Shown: positions 9,256-18,460 of the stretch, piece after piece
Numbering within the stretch: position 1 is the first letter of the stretch
How the letters are laid out: each line of letters opens with the position of its first letter
DNA from: an archaeon
Lineage (GTDB): Archaea; Thermoproteota; Nitrososphaeria; Nitrososphaerales; JACAEJ01
Direction of reading: 5' to 3'
Assembly (NCBI GenBank): GCA_024256285.1
Contig: JACGUG010000005.1
Span: forward strand, 1 to 46,942
DNA: 46,942 nt
Translations under genes and position numbers: made by a program
The notes under the pieces: generated by a model
Seen by the model: the letters and a program-made list of their open reading frames with translations, nothing else
Database searches by the model: none
Told to the model about the DNA's origin: nothing

Positions 9256-10740
9256 TTAGTCAAGCAACTTTATCCTTGGACTATCTTTAACATAGTCTTT
9301 GAAGAAGAGATTCGTCTCTCCCAATGTGAGCATGTCTGTCGGTTTTACTTCTACGATTACTGGTAACTCATTGACAGCCTTTCCCAATACCATACAGGTC
9401 CTTGGAGGTAACGTCTTTACAATGGATTTTACCGTATCCGAATCTGCCGTAGAGACACGAGAGATCGCCTCAAGATCGATATCATTTGTGAAGTTGAATA
9501 TGAAAAGATTATCAGCTTGTCTATAGATGCAGTCCTTTATTACATCTGGCTGGTTGGTTATGAATGTAGTGAATATGCCAAAATGTCTCATCCTCGTGAC
9601 GATATCATCCCAGTACGTCTCCCTAAGATAGAGGTGCGCTTCTTCTGCAAATAAAAAGATAGGTGGGATTTTGCCCCTCCCAAGGAGGTTGACCATCTTA
9701 CCCAATATGAGTTCCACAGCCATCTTCCTCACTTGAGGTTGGAGACGGCTAAGAGATACTATGAAAACCCCTCCTTTCTTAAGTCTGGAAAACAGGCCCT
9801 CAAATCTTATCGAATTTTCTCCCTCATCTGAAAACAAATTGGAAGATAGCATTGTGTGATACCTTGAGAATAAAGCATCCCTGACAAACTCGTTGCACCT
9901 CCACTTCTGAATCGCGTTGATAAGAGAAGCCATAGTCACTGAGCCCTGAGCCTTCAGAAATTCCCAAATCCTTCCGAACTCACGTAATGAAGCTCCAGGG
10001 ATATCTAGTGTATGTTGAAGCATACTCGCAATCCCTGACAAGCCGATGTATTCTAAAGTGAAGCGCAAAGACTCCCCTGGCACAAGGTTTACTACTTTAT
10101 CGGCTATGGAATTCGGCTTCCCATCCCTATTCCATCCTATGCCTTTGTATTCATCATTAAGATCAAAGACGATCACATACGCCCCATACTCTGCTAGCTT
10201 GCTGACGATCAGCTTGGCCAAATGGGATTTTCCAGTCCCCTTCTTACCAGTAATTATGTTAAGCCTACCATCGAGGGCCTCAGCATGAATATGAAATCCC
10301 TCGCCACTGTTTGTGCTACCTATATGTACTATTCTATAGCCCTCTCTTTTTGCCAGAGAAAAAAGCTCAGCTATCGATAACTTCTTAACCTTCGATGTTA
10401 CTCTTGATGGAAGCCAAGAAACGTTTGGGGTTAACTTATCACCCTCTACAACCCCCCTGATCTTACATCTTAGCAACTTCATATCTCTGATCAGGTAGGA
10501 AATAGTCTTGATCTCTAAAGGGTCTCGCTCGATTCTTTTAGCGGATGTATTCAGAATTTCCTCCCTAACCAGATCGTTCACAAGTTCTGACCAGTCTAGA
10601 TAAGATTCGTCATAAACCTGAACCACCATCCATCTCTCTTGAGCCTCATCTTCGATAAGAATGTACTCGCCACGTGATACTCCCTCACTTGGTAGTGCCA
10701 AAAGAAGAATCTCATTCCCAGATTTCTCAAGGATCTTCAT
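9256..10740 (-). CDS. herA: HerA-like FtsK/HerA-superfamily DNA translocase ATPase
   Basis: 494 aa; Walker A ITGKKGTGKSHLAKLI, FLFAEEAHLYL Walker B, ITNQPDVIKDCIYRQADNLFIFN; overlaps the nurA stop by 4 bp. Confidence 0.88.
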   Translation of the reverse strand: MKILEKSGNEILLLALPSEGVSRGEYILIEDEAQERWMVVQVYDESYLDWSELVNDLVREEILNTSAKRIERDPLEIKTISYLIRDMKLLRCKIRGVVEGDKLTPNVSWLPSRVTSKVKKLSIAELFSLAKREGYRIVHIGSTNSGEGFHIHAEALDGRLNIITGKKGTGKSHLAKLIVSKLAEYGAYVIVFDLNDEYKGIGWNRDGKPNSIADKVVNLVPGESLRFTLEYIGLSGIASMLQHTLDIPGASLREFGRIWEFLKAQGSVTMASLINAIQKWRCNEFVRDALFSRYHTMLSSNLFSDEGENSIRFEGLFSRLKKGGVFIVSLSRLQPQVRKMAVELILGKMVNLLGRGKIPPIFLFAEEAHLYLRETYWDDIVTRMRHFGIFTTFITNQPDVIKDCIYRQADNLFIFNFTNDIDLEAISRVSTADSDTVKSIVKTLPPRTCMVLGKAVNELPVIVEVKPTDMLTLGETNLFFKDYVKDSPRIKLLD

Positions 10741-11807
10741 CTGAATGCACCTTTTCTCAACGAGCCTATCTTCAGGCTACCTAGTGCTATTTTACGCGGG
10801 TCTTCTGCTGGAAGCTCTACTATGTCAACTTTTTTGGAGAGGTAACTTTTGATAGACGTATCTTCTGAACGAGTGAATATAGAGAGATGGTGAGCAAGCC
10901 TTAAAGACTCTGGATATCCTCCAAAAAAGCAGTCGTTGTACCTTACCCCTGAGAGCGTATCCTTGAAAGTGTCAGGGTCAAAGTTGCCTATATCTACCCT
11001 AAAGACCAAGCCGTCATCAGTGAACTTGACAAGTAGGATTCTACCTTTAACCCCTCTGAATATGGGGCTTATCGATCGGTGAATATCTGAGTAGATTGGG
11101 CTTTTACCACATGAATAGAGCTCTCCTGAAAGTCTGTTCAGGATTCTGTGTCTTGAAGATTTTGAAATGCCGATGACTTTATTGCCGTTCCTTTTAGCTA
11201 AATCTAAAATATCTAAGAGATTGGAACCCTCTATATCGAAGATGGAATTCCTGAGCGAACCATCGATCATTATGATCCCTTCTGATAAGCTACGGGCCAA
11301 CTCCATCACAAAACTCCTCTCAAGCCTCACCCTGATCATCGCCTGGGCCATAGAGTCCTCCAATAGAACGAGCCTCGAGAACCGATCGTCTTCGTAACCC
11401 TCTCCTATTAAATCACCAACATTCTGCTCGTTCAAGTAGAAGATGATTGGCCCTATCCTCACATGGTTCTGAGGCTTGCGGTCGTAAAAAAAGATAGCCG
11501 CAACACGTGCTGCATAGATTACCCCGTCTTCGACATCGGCGATATGGATGCAAGATGAATCAAAGGCTGACAATACTGTCGGCTGAGAAGTTGCTGGGAA
11601 CTCTCTTACTTCTACGACTTCGTTTGAAGGCCATCCTCCAACAGGCCTCATGTTGAAATTGTCGGCGTTAAAGATTATCCTCTTTCCTGTGAGCTTTAAG
11701 ACGCATGATTTGACGTTTGAGAACAATTTATCCGTGATAGCTTCGGCTATTGACGATGTATCTGGTAAAACTTTATCAGTAAGCGGAAGATTTAATTGCT
11801 TGCCCAT
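10737..11807 (-). CDS. nurA: NurA-domain 5'-3' nuclease
   Basis: AFDSSCIHIADVEDGVIYAARVAAIFF, IIMIDGSLRNS, GYPESLRLAHHLSIFTR; start taken as MGKQLNLPL at 11807 (ORF is open to 11879). Confidence 0.85.
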   Translation of the reverse strand: MGKQLNLPLTDKVLPDTSSIAEAITDKLFSNVKSCVLKLTGKRIIFNADNFNMRPVGGWPSNEVVEVREFPATSQPTVLSAFDSSCIHIADVEDGVIYAARVAAIFFYDRKPQNHVRIGPIIFYLNEQNVGDLIGEGYEDDRFSRLVLLEDSMAQAMIRVRLERSFVMELARSLSEGIIMIDGSLRNSIFDIEGSNLLDILDLAKRNGNKVIGISKSSRHRILNRLSGELYSCGKSPIYSDIHRSISPIFRGVKGRILLVKFTDDGLVFRVDIGNFDPDTFKDTLSGVRYNDCFFGGYPESLRLAHHLSIFTRSEDTSIKSYLSKKVDIVELPAEDPRKIALGSLKIGSLRKGAFR

Positions 11808-11845
11808 GTTGTTCAACAATATAGAGCAAGATGGGGTTAATAAAT

Positions 11846-11870
11846 GTTGTGCAATTACAAATTGTACAAC
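11846..11870. promoter_or_regulatory. Candidate operator: imperfect inverted repeat in the divergent nurA/wHTH intergenic region
   Basis: GTTGTGCAATT-aca-AATTGTACAAC, 10 of 11 arm positions complementary; a shorter TTGTT-c-AACAA palindrome lies at 11809-11819 at the nurA start. Confidence 0.5.
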
Positions 11871-11884
11871 AATAAACAATATGG

Positions 11885-12292
11885 TTGAGGGCCTTGTCAG
11901 ACAGACCCAGCATAGTGAGGATAAGATTGAAGAAAGGGAGCTGGGAAGTAGAGATAGAATGTGAAGAGACGAAGATCAAGGAAACCATCGAGAGCGTGCT
12001 TTCAGGCCTTAGCACTGTACCTGAAATCAAATCTGAAGTACCAAAAAAGTCTAAAGGTGCACTAACCTGTAGAGGGTTGATCGAAGACCTATGGGCTGAG
12101 GGCTGGTTCTCCACGCCTAAGAGATTGAGTGATGTGCACGATGAATTGGCAAGGCGAGGGTACCATTATAACAGGACTTCGGTATCCCACTCACTAGCAG
12201 AATTGGTGAGAGAGAACTTGCTCACACGGTTGGGGACTCAAAGAAGTTATAGATATGTGCAGAAGAAACCGCCACTAGCTCCTTCAGATTAA
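11885..12292 (+). CDS. Winged-helix domain protein, hypothetical regulator
   Basis: 135 aa; C-terminal LSDVHDELARRGYHYNRTSVSHSLAELVRENLLTRLGTQRSYRYV is wHTH-like. Confidence 0.6.
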   Translation: MRALSDRPSIVRIRLKKGSWEVEIECEETKIKETIESVLSGLSTVPEIKSEVPKKSKGALTCRGLIEDLWAEGWFSTPKRLSDVHDELARRGYHYNRTSVSHSLAELVRENLLTRLGTQRSYRYVQKKPPLAPSD

Positions 12293-12299
12293 CTTACAT

Positions 12300-13058
12300 C
12301 TAATGCCGACATCTACTGAATTCACACCGGATTCTACAGGCATGACAGATTCTCTTATGATTCCATTGAGAGAGGGATATACGCGTGAAAAGCCAAAAGA
12401 CACTTAATGAAATCAAAAACAAATCTATGAATAAACTTTGACCAAGCGTGTCGGCCCCTATTAAGATAGAGAACATTCCAAAGATGAAGAAGGCGTTTAG
12501 AGAAAGGCGGAGGATCGTTCGTCGGACATTGAACAAGGGAGTGAGTAAGCCAAAGACAACTCCCATAATCCCGATACCTATGAAGAAAAGACTTTCTTGT
12601 TCAATTTGCCAATTGTTAGAAAAATACATGATGGTTCCGAAGAGATCTATCAGCCCTCCTAAGAGCAATCCTGCGCATCCGGTACAAAAGGTCTTATCCC
12701 CTATCTGAAATTCGTGAGCAGAAAAGTTTTCACAGTTAGGATGGTGTCCATGTACGATCTTAAGACCGAAAATAGAGGAAGTATTGTTAAACGCAACTAT
12801 GCCTTCTTTAGAACTGTGTCTACTCGAACCCTCTTCCTTCTCACAATAAAATATCTGAGAACACTTTCTTGGGGAAAAAACAGCCATTATCCCTAAGATG
12901 CAGATCAGTCCAAAAATTGAGCCGATTACTGGTTTCCGAAACGGAAGATCCTGAGTTGCTGGTGGGGAGATTGCAAGAATCCCTGTAAGAAAAAGTCCAA
13001 AAAATGACACACTTATTAGTAACAAAAGATCAGGGTAGTGGTAAATTTTCATGGACAT
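12300..13058 (-). CDS. DUF2085-like membrane protein
   Basis: 252 aa, multi-TM; HPNCENFSAHEFQIGDKTFCTGCAGLLLGGLIDLFG. Confidence 0.6.
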   Translation of the reverse strand: MSMKIYHYPDLLLLISVSFFGLFLTGILAISPPATQDLPFRKPVIGSIFGLICILGIMAVFSPRKCSQIFYCEKEEGSSRHSSKEGIVAFNNTSSIFGLKIVHGHHPNCENFSAHEFQIGDKTFCTGCAGLLLGGLIDLFGTIMYFSNNWQIEQESLFFIGIGIMGVVFGLLTPLFNVRRTILRLSLNAFFIFGMFSILIGADTLGQSLFIDLFLISLSVFWLFTRISLSQWNHKRICHACRIRCEFSRCRH

Positions 13059-13068
13059 GGAAATCTCT

Positions 13069-14493
13069 TTAAAACAGACTTCTTAACTGTCCCATGAGAC
13101 CTTGACTTGCCAAGTATCTATAAGTCCTTCTTTTGAGCTTATTCGTAGAGAAGATGCCTTTTAACCTCCTCTTCATAGACCCGTAAAAAGCCCTGTAGCA
13201 CTCATAAAGTTCTTCTTGCACCTCTTCCCTCGATAAGTTCTCTGTGGGCATTATGGCGTGAACCATGTCGTAGTTCGCCCAATTGTAATCCTCGATCCAT
13301 CCCTTCAGTTCAGCCTCTTCATACAACTCTGTCCCTGGAAAAGGTGTAAGTATCATGAAGATGGCCAGATCAGGGTCTAAATCGTTCACGAACTCTCTTA
13401 AACCCGCTATTGATTCAGCAGAATCTTTTCTTTCTCCGATTATAAGAGTTGCTTGGGCAAATATGTCGCTCTTTTTCAGCAATTTTATGGCTCTTTCAGA
13501 TTCTTCAGGATCGATCTTTTTGTTAAATGCCTCAAGAGTCGATCTGCTTTGGCTTTCTACCCCTAAAAGGGCCCACATGTTTCCTGCTTTTCTCATCTTG
13601 GGTAGAAGTTCTTGATTTCTCACAACATCGTCACATCTGGCTTGGAAAAACCACATTATGTCGTCTGATAACCCCCTCTGAATTATCTCATTACATAAAT
13701 CCTCCATATGTTTGCTAATGCCGAAATTGTCATCCGTTAACCAAAGAAACCTGATCCCGTAGTTCCTATAACAGAACTCCATTTCATCTGCGATTCGCTT
13801 TGGGGATTTAACCCTCCACAAACCGTTCCAGTGCCTCCACTGTGTGCAAAAGGTACAACGATGTGGGCATCCCCTCGATCCTTCAATCAAAGCATACCCT
13901 GTCTTTGAACCAGCCATCATGGTGAAGTGGTATTTATGAATGAAATCTTCAACGAAGTGATAGCCAGGAAAAGGTAAGTCGTCTAAGTTCTTGATCAAAG
14001 GTCTTTGAGGGGTGTGTAGAATCCTACCATCATGCCTAAACGAGATGCCATTTATCTGTGATAAAGGTGCTTTTTCGGTCAAAGTGTGAATCAGGTCTAC
14101 AAGTGTCTGCTCTCCTTCCCCACGAACGATCACATCTATCTCAGGGTACTTTTCTAGACTTTCTTGAGCCAAAAAAGTGAAATGCTGGCCTCCGACTATG
14201 GTTAAAATGTCCGGTTTTACTTTCTTAGCAGTGCCACAAGTTCGAAGAATAGCGTAAGTGTTACAAGTTGCAAGCCCGCTGGAAGCCGATACGTCAGGAT
14301 CGAAAGATTCTATGCGCTTTTCCAACCCCTTCCAATCCAATCCCTCAGCTTGGCAGTCGAGTACCCCTATCTCCACGTCTTTGTTTTTGCTTTCAAGGAA
14401 TGCTGCGAGTTGGAGGATTCCATAGGGAGGTGGGAGGTACTCTCCCATGACGAACCAAAAATCTTTAGGCGGTTCTACGAAGAGAATCCTCAT
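13069..14493 (-). CDS. B12-binding-domain radical SAM protein
   Basis: 474 aa; N-terminal cobalamin-binding-like region (LFVEPPKDFW..PPYGILQLAAFLE..), EGSRGCPHRCTFCTQWRHWNG radical SAM CxxxCxxC. Confidence 0.9.
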   Translation of the reverse strand: MRILFVEPPKDFWFVMGEYLPPPYGILQLAAFLESKNKDVEIGVLDCQAEGLDWKGLEKRIESFDPDVSASSGLATCNTYAILRTCGTAKKVKPDILTIVGGQHFTFLAQESLEKYPEIDVIVRGEGEQTLVDLIHTLTEKAPLSQINGISFRHDGRILHTPQRPLIKNLDDLPFPGYHFVEDFIHKYHFTMMAGSKTGYALIEGSRGCPHRCTFCTQWRHWNGLWRVKSPKRIADEMEFCYRNYGIRFLWLTDDNFGISKHMEDLCNEIIQRGLSDDIMWFFQARCDDVVRNQELLPKMRKAGNMWALLGVESQSRSTLEAFNKKIDPEESERAIKLLKKSDIFAQATLIIGERKDSAESIAGLREFVNDLDPDLAIFMILTPFPGTELYEEAELKGWIEDYNWANYDMVHAIMPTENLSREEVQEELYECYRAFYGSMKRRLKGIFSTNKLKRRTYRYLASQGLMGQLRSLF

Positions 14494-14537
14494 GGTTGAT
14501 CAGATGATCGACCTTTTTAGAATCCTACTTTTCTGCT

Positions 14538-14849
14538 CTACTTCGGTGAAGCAGAGCGTCTCACCCTTCGTCCTCCACGTATATAGGGGAGAATCCCACC
14601 TATGATGATCATTACCCCTATCAAGAAGAGGATTCCAGGCCACCACAAGTCTAGGTACCATAGTATCCCGAGGCCTATTAAGAAAACTCCGATCGCTATA
14701 ATCCCCCATACCTCCCCACCACGCTCCCAGCCGAAGCATTCAGGTCCCTTCCGCTCTTCTCTTTTGTATCCAGCTACAGGCGTACCACACTTAGAGCAGA
14801 ACTTCGAATCCTCCTCTATCTCAGCCCCACACTTTTCACAGTATAGCAT
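14538..14849 (-). CDS. Zinc-ribbon membrane protein
   Basis: 103 aa; MLYCEKCGAEIEEDSKFCSKCGTPVAGYKREERKGPECFG followed by TM segments. Confidence 0.75.
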   Translation of the reverse strand: MLYCEKCGAEIEEDSKFCSKCGTPVAGYKREERKGPECFGWERGGEVWGIIAIGVFLIGLGILWYLDLWWPGILFLIGVMIIIGGILPYIRGGRRVRRSASPK

Positions 14850-14963
14850 ATTTTACCATCCTTCTCGAATACGTTGACATAGTGAGGCATATAAGCTCTT
14901 CTGCTATCTATTCGACCTGATTCCAAGCATCCTTTTCTGGTACGATTTATCGCTCATAATTCT

Positions 14964-15593
14964 TTACCTTCTCTTGATGTAAGATACGATGACACCATAT
15001 ACGATTACTAGTACACCGATGACTACGATCCCCAGTACCAGAGCGACTTGCCATGTCAGAAGGTCCTGACCGTAGAGGTTGACAAAATAGGCGAATAACA
15101 ATAAGCCAACCCCTGTAAGAGTACCACTTAGAGGCCTTCTCCAGGGCTGTCTTAGGGCAACCCTTATGCCAGCTATAATGAAGTTGGATACGCCTATCAA
15201 AGCGAGGAAGAGGGCGAAGACGTTTATCAGCCCAATGGATGGTTTGAAGACTCCTTTCCCCAGATTCTCAATCCAAATGAAGAAATCTGATGGGATCCAT
15301 GGGTTTGTGAAGAAGATGTATCCCACTATCAAGAGGAAGATGCCAAAGGAGACCAGTCCTAAATAGTCTCTTTTGCCCCTTCTCTCACCAAAACACTCAT
15401 CCCTGGGTCCTTTCCACTCCTCTCGTTCATATCCAGCTACAGGAGCACCGCACTTAGGACAAAATCTTGCTCCCTCACTATACTCCGCTCCACAATTTTT
15501 ACAGTAGGGCATGTTATCTTCTGGACAGTCGTCTAAATTACATATAAACTTTCTAACGCTTATGACTAAGGAAAAATTCAAGCCCAAATTCAT
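14964..15593 (-). CDS. Zinc-ribbon membrane protein, paralog of 14538-14849
   Basis: MPYCKNCGAEYSEGARFCPKCGAPVAGYEREEWKGPRDECFG then multi-TM; start probably the internal MPYCKN. Confidence 0.75.
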   Translation of the reverse strand: MNLGLNFSLVISVRKFICNLDDCPEDNMPYCKNCGAEYSEGARFCPKCGAPVAGYEREEWKGPRDECFGERRGKRDYLGLVSFGIFLLIVGYIFFTNPWIPSDFFIWIENLGKGVFKPSIGLINVFALFLALIGVSNFIIAGIRVALRQPWRRPLSGTLTGVGLLLFAYFVNLYGQDLLTWQVALVLGIVVIGVLVIVYGVIVSYIKRR

Positions 15594-15845
15594 TATTTTC
15601 TCCAGTTGCTATCGCTTAAATGCCTGCAGAGAAACTTCCATGAAAAGGAGTCAACTGTATGTTTACGGATTTTACGCTCAATTTTGAGACTTCGAAATCT
15701 TAAAGGAATCTTCGTTCAATCCTTTTAGGTACGTTACTCGCTACTTCATAAATCCAAGGGAGTTGTAACCTTTCTTCTCTCCAATATAAAAATATGTCTT
15801 GAACATGAGCAAGATTTTTTAATCTTTGGATGAGTTTAATAATTT

Positions 15846-15946
15846 GGGCTCGTGGCGCAGCACGGATATGAGGACTGGAAAGCGCGGCAGACTTTTGGCC
15901 GAACCTCCTAAGCTGTAGGTCCGGGGTTCGAATCCCCGCGAGCCCG
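15846..15946 (+). tRNA. tRNA gene with insertions in D arm and anticodon arm; isotype uncertain (Arg or Lys most likely)
   Basis: Acceptor GGGCTCG/CGAGCCC, T arm CGGGG-TTCGAAT-CCCCG, D stem GCGC/GCGC, variable AGGTC; 101 nt, about 26 nt longer than a standard tRNA. Confidence 0.75.
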
Positions 15947-16017
15947 CCTACTAACCAAAGGATGCACCATATCTCAACTTTTATAATATTTTTAAACTAT
16001 GCTACCTTTCATTCCCA

Positions 16018-16767
16018 GTGACCATGAAGGTAGTCTACCACGAGCGCTACTGTGATGTTTACACCCACGACCCTGCAGCTGAGGCAGGCAGGATCGAGAG
16101 CATCCGAGACGCCTTAAAGGGCCGGTTCGATGTCGTTGAACCAAGACCAGCATCTGAAGACGACGTAAGCTTGATACATACGTCCAACCATATAAGGTTC
16201 GTGAGGAGTAACAAGGCTATCTACGAAGTTGCCTTACTAGCGGTCGGAGGCGCCATAAAGGCTGCTGAGCTGGCTGTAGGCGGGGAGCCTGCCTTCGGGC
16301 TGATACGGCCGCCCGGGCATCATGCAAGCAGAGATTCGAGCTGGGGGTTCTGCTACTTCAACAACATAGCTATATCCGTGCAGAGATTACTACAGCATGG
16401 GAGCATAAAGAACGTAATCATCGTCGACTTCGACCTCCACTTTGGAGACGGAACGGACAACATATTTCGAGGAGTACCTGCAGTGTCCTATCTCCATCTG
16501 CCCCTAAGCAACAGCCTAGAAGCGTTGGACGAGTATCTCCGATCCCAGAAGGACTACGACATAATATCGGTCTCAGCAGGGTTCGATAGGCATCAAGACG
16601 ATTGGGGAGGCATGCTCAGCACCCAGGACTACAAGATGATGGGTGAGATTCTAAAGGAACATGCAGAGAAAAAATGCGGAGGACGGGTGTTTGCTGTCCT
16701 TGAGGGAGGGTACAACCATAGAGTCCTCGGTAAAAATGTCAGGGCATTCTTAGAAGGCATGGAGTAG
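16018..16767 (+). CDS. Histone deacetylase / acetylpolyamine amidohydrolase family protein
   Basis: 249 aa; RPPGHHASRDSSWGFCYFNNIAIS, IVDFDLHFGDGT, VSAGFDRHQDDWGG, EGGYNHRVLGKNV. Confidence 0.92.
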   Translation: MTMKVVYHERYCDVYTHDPAAEAGRIESIRDALKGRFDVVEPRPASEDDVSLIHTSNHIRFVRSNKAIYEVALLAVGGAIKAAELAVGGEPAFGLIRPPGHHASRDSSWGFCYFNNIAISVQRLLQHGSIKNVIIVDFDLHFGDGTDNIFRGVPAVSYLHLPLSNSLEALDEYLRSQKDYDIISVSAGFDRHQDDWGGMLSTQDYKMMGEILKEHAEKKCGGRVFAVLEGGYNHRVLGKNVRAFLEGME

Positions 16768-17042
16768 ACATGTCGATAAAAGCCATCCTCTACAGACAAC
16801 CAAGCACTAGAGCGCTAAACGTATAGGATTGAAGACAAAACTAGTTTCATTATCTTTTAGGAATCAATAGATTTATAGCCCTATTTAATAAGTTCACGGG
16901 GTCATATTCATCTTCCACCTTTAAACACGCCCTATAACTCAAGACACTTCTAAAAGCTATTTCAAAAGATAAAAGGATTTTTTGCTATTGTCGTATTCAT
17001 AATAATTTTATAAACTACTTTAATTTAATTAACCGAGTAATT

Positions 17043-17246
17043 TTGGAGGAGGAAAATTTGGAAGAAAAGGAGCAGATGGTACTTGAAGCTATGGAAAAAG
17101 CGGGAAAACCCATGAGACCTGGAGATGTTGCAAAGATTACTGGTCTCGCCCAAGACGAAGTCTCCAAGATCATAAGAAGTCTGAAAAAGAAGGGGAAGGT
17201 TACTTCGCCCAAAAGGTGCTTTTATGCTCCAGCCATTCGTGAATGA
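17043..17246 (+). CDS. Small winged-helix transcriptional regulator
   Basis: 67 aa; MVLEAMEKAGKPMRPGDVAKITGLAQDEVSKIIRSLKKKGKVTSPKRCFYAP. Confidence 0.75.
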   Translation: MEEENLEEKEQMVLEAMEKAGKPMRPGDVAKITGLAQDEVSKIIRSLKKKGKVTSPKRCFYAPAIRE

Positions 17247-17370
17247 ATCTCCCAAGTTTCGTTGATGTTTCGGTCATAATATGACGGCGTTAAATCTGAA
17301 ATCTTAATCGATGTGAGGGTTCTGTTAATTCTTTAACTCTTCACGAATTTTAAGGCTCATCGCAAGGTTG

Positions 17371-18351
17371 CTATATCTTCAAGATTTCTTCTTTTATTGC
17401 CCTATGGGTTTCGATGACTGGCAACTTGGCGTTTAAAAGGTAGACTTCAAGGCGGTCGAAGAACTCTTTGAAAAATCGTCTTCGAAGATTGTTTTTCCGC
17501 TCGTCTTTCACTAGCAAGTGAGGATTACTAAAATCTACGGCTTCCATATATTTAGTGGCTTCATCGGGCGTTAATTTTTTAACGATCGTATCGTCTTCTG
17601 GGTCTCGCTTTAGTAGAATGGCTGTCCTTAATGTGGTCATGGGCAGTATCTTCCCCTTTCCAACGATCCACCTAATGTTGACGACCGCCCTACCTTTAGC
17701 ATCAAATTCTGCTTTATCGACGAGCTTTTTGTATTCTCTCCAAGTTTCCGCTATGTCTGCTTGGATGTAAAAATTTTTCTCAGAGCCGAAAGCAACGTTT
17801 TCCTCAGCTAAGAAACGAACAAAGAACCAATCGTCAGATATGGCACGGACGCCCTTCAACCTAAGAAGCCCATAGGTGTGCGTCGTTTTACCAGTACCCG
17901 GAGGTGCGATCAGACATATGCCTCGACCTTCGATGTCTACACATGCGCCGTGAACAGAATTGATTCCATGTTCATCTTCCAGTATGTCGCTAGCGACGCT
18001 CAGTGCGATGGATTTTATCCAGCCATAGTAGTCAACGTTTATTAAAAATGCCGTTCTTGATAGTTGATCGTAAACAACCTTCAGCTCTTCACCCTCTTCT
18101 TCAGTGACGATGAGCCTTCCGTGAGAACGAACGTGAGCAGACATGGGGTAAAAGTTTTCCTCCCAACGTTCCTTCACATATTTGATATCAGTCAAGAGCT
18201 TGATGCAACATCCATATATGTCGGCCCTCTCCTCGTAAAGGAAACGATCACTATATTTCTCCATCAACTTGTCCCTATCTTCTATGGAGATAAGCTCGAC
18301 TTCATACTTAGACGTCGCTTTATTACCTCGGGTAGATCGTTTGATACTCAT
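17371..18351 (-). CDS. HPr-kinase/PEPCK-like P-loop protein
   Basis: 326 aa; SVHGACVDIEGRGICLIAPPGTGKTTHTYGLLRLKGVRAISDDWFFV. Confidence 0.6.
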   Translation of the reverse strand: MSIKRSTRGNKATSKYEVELISIEDRDKLMEKYSDRFLYEERADIYGCCIKLLTDIKYVKERWEENFYPMSAHVRSHGRLIVTEEEGEELKVVYDQLSRTAFLINVDYYGWIKSIALSVASDILEDEHGINSVHGACVDIEGRGICLIAPPGTGKTTHTYGLLRLKGVRAISDDWFFVRFLAEENVAFGSEKNFYIQADIAETWREYKKLVDKAEFDAKGRAVVNIRWIVGKGKILPMTTLRTAILLKRDPEDDTIVKKLTPDEATKYMEAVDFSNPHLLVKDERKNNLRRRFFKEFFDRLEVYLLNAKLPVIETHRAIKEEILKI

Positions 18352-18460
18352 GCCTATGCCACCCTCATAGATCTTTCGAATTCACATAGTTCAACCCTTA
18401 TCAAAAAGGTTTTCATTCATATAGCCAATAGATCGCATGTCTTGAGCTCCATATCCTAAT

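Noticed and set aside
16770-16826. Mini-ORF MSIKAILYRQPSTRALNV* after the HDAC gene, resembling a dehydrogenase N-terminus
   Set aside because: 18 aa is too short to assign; mentioned only as a possible insert edge.
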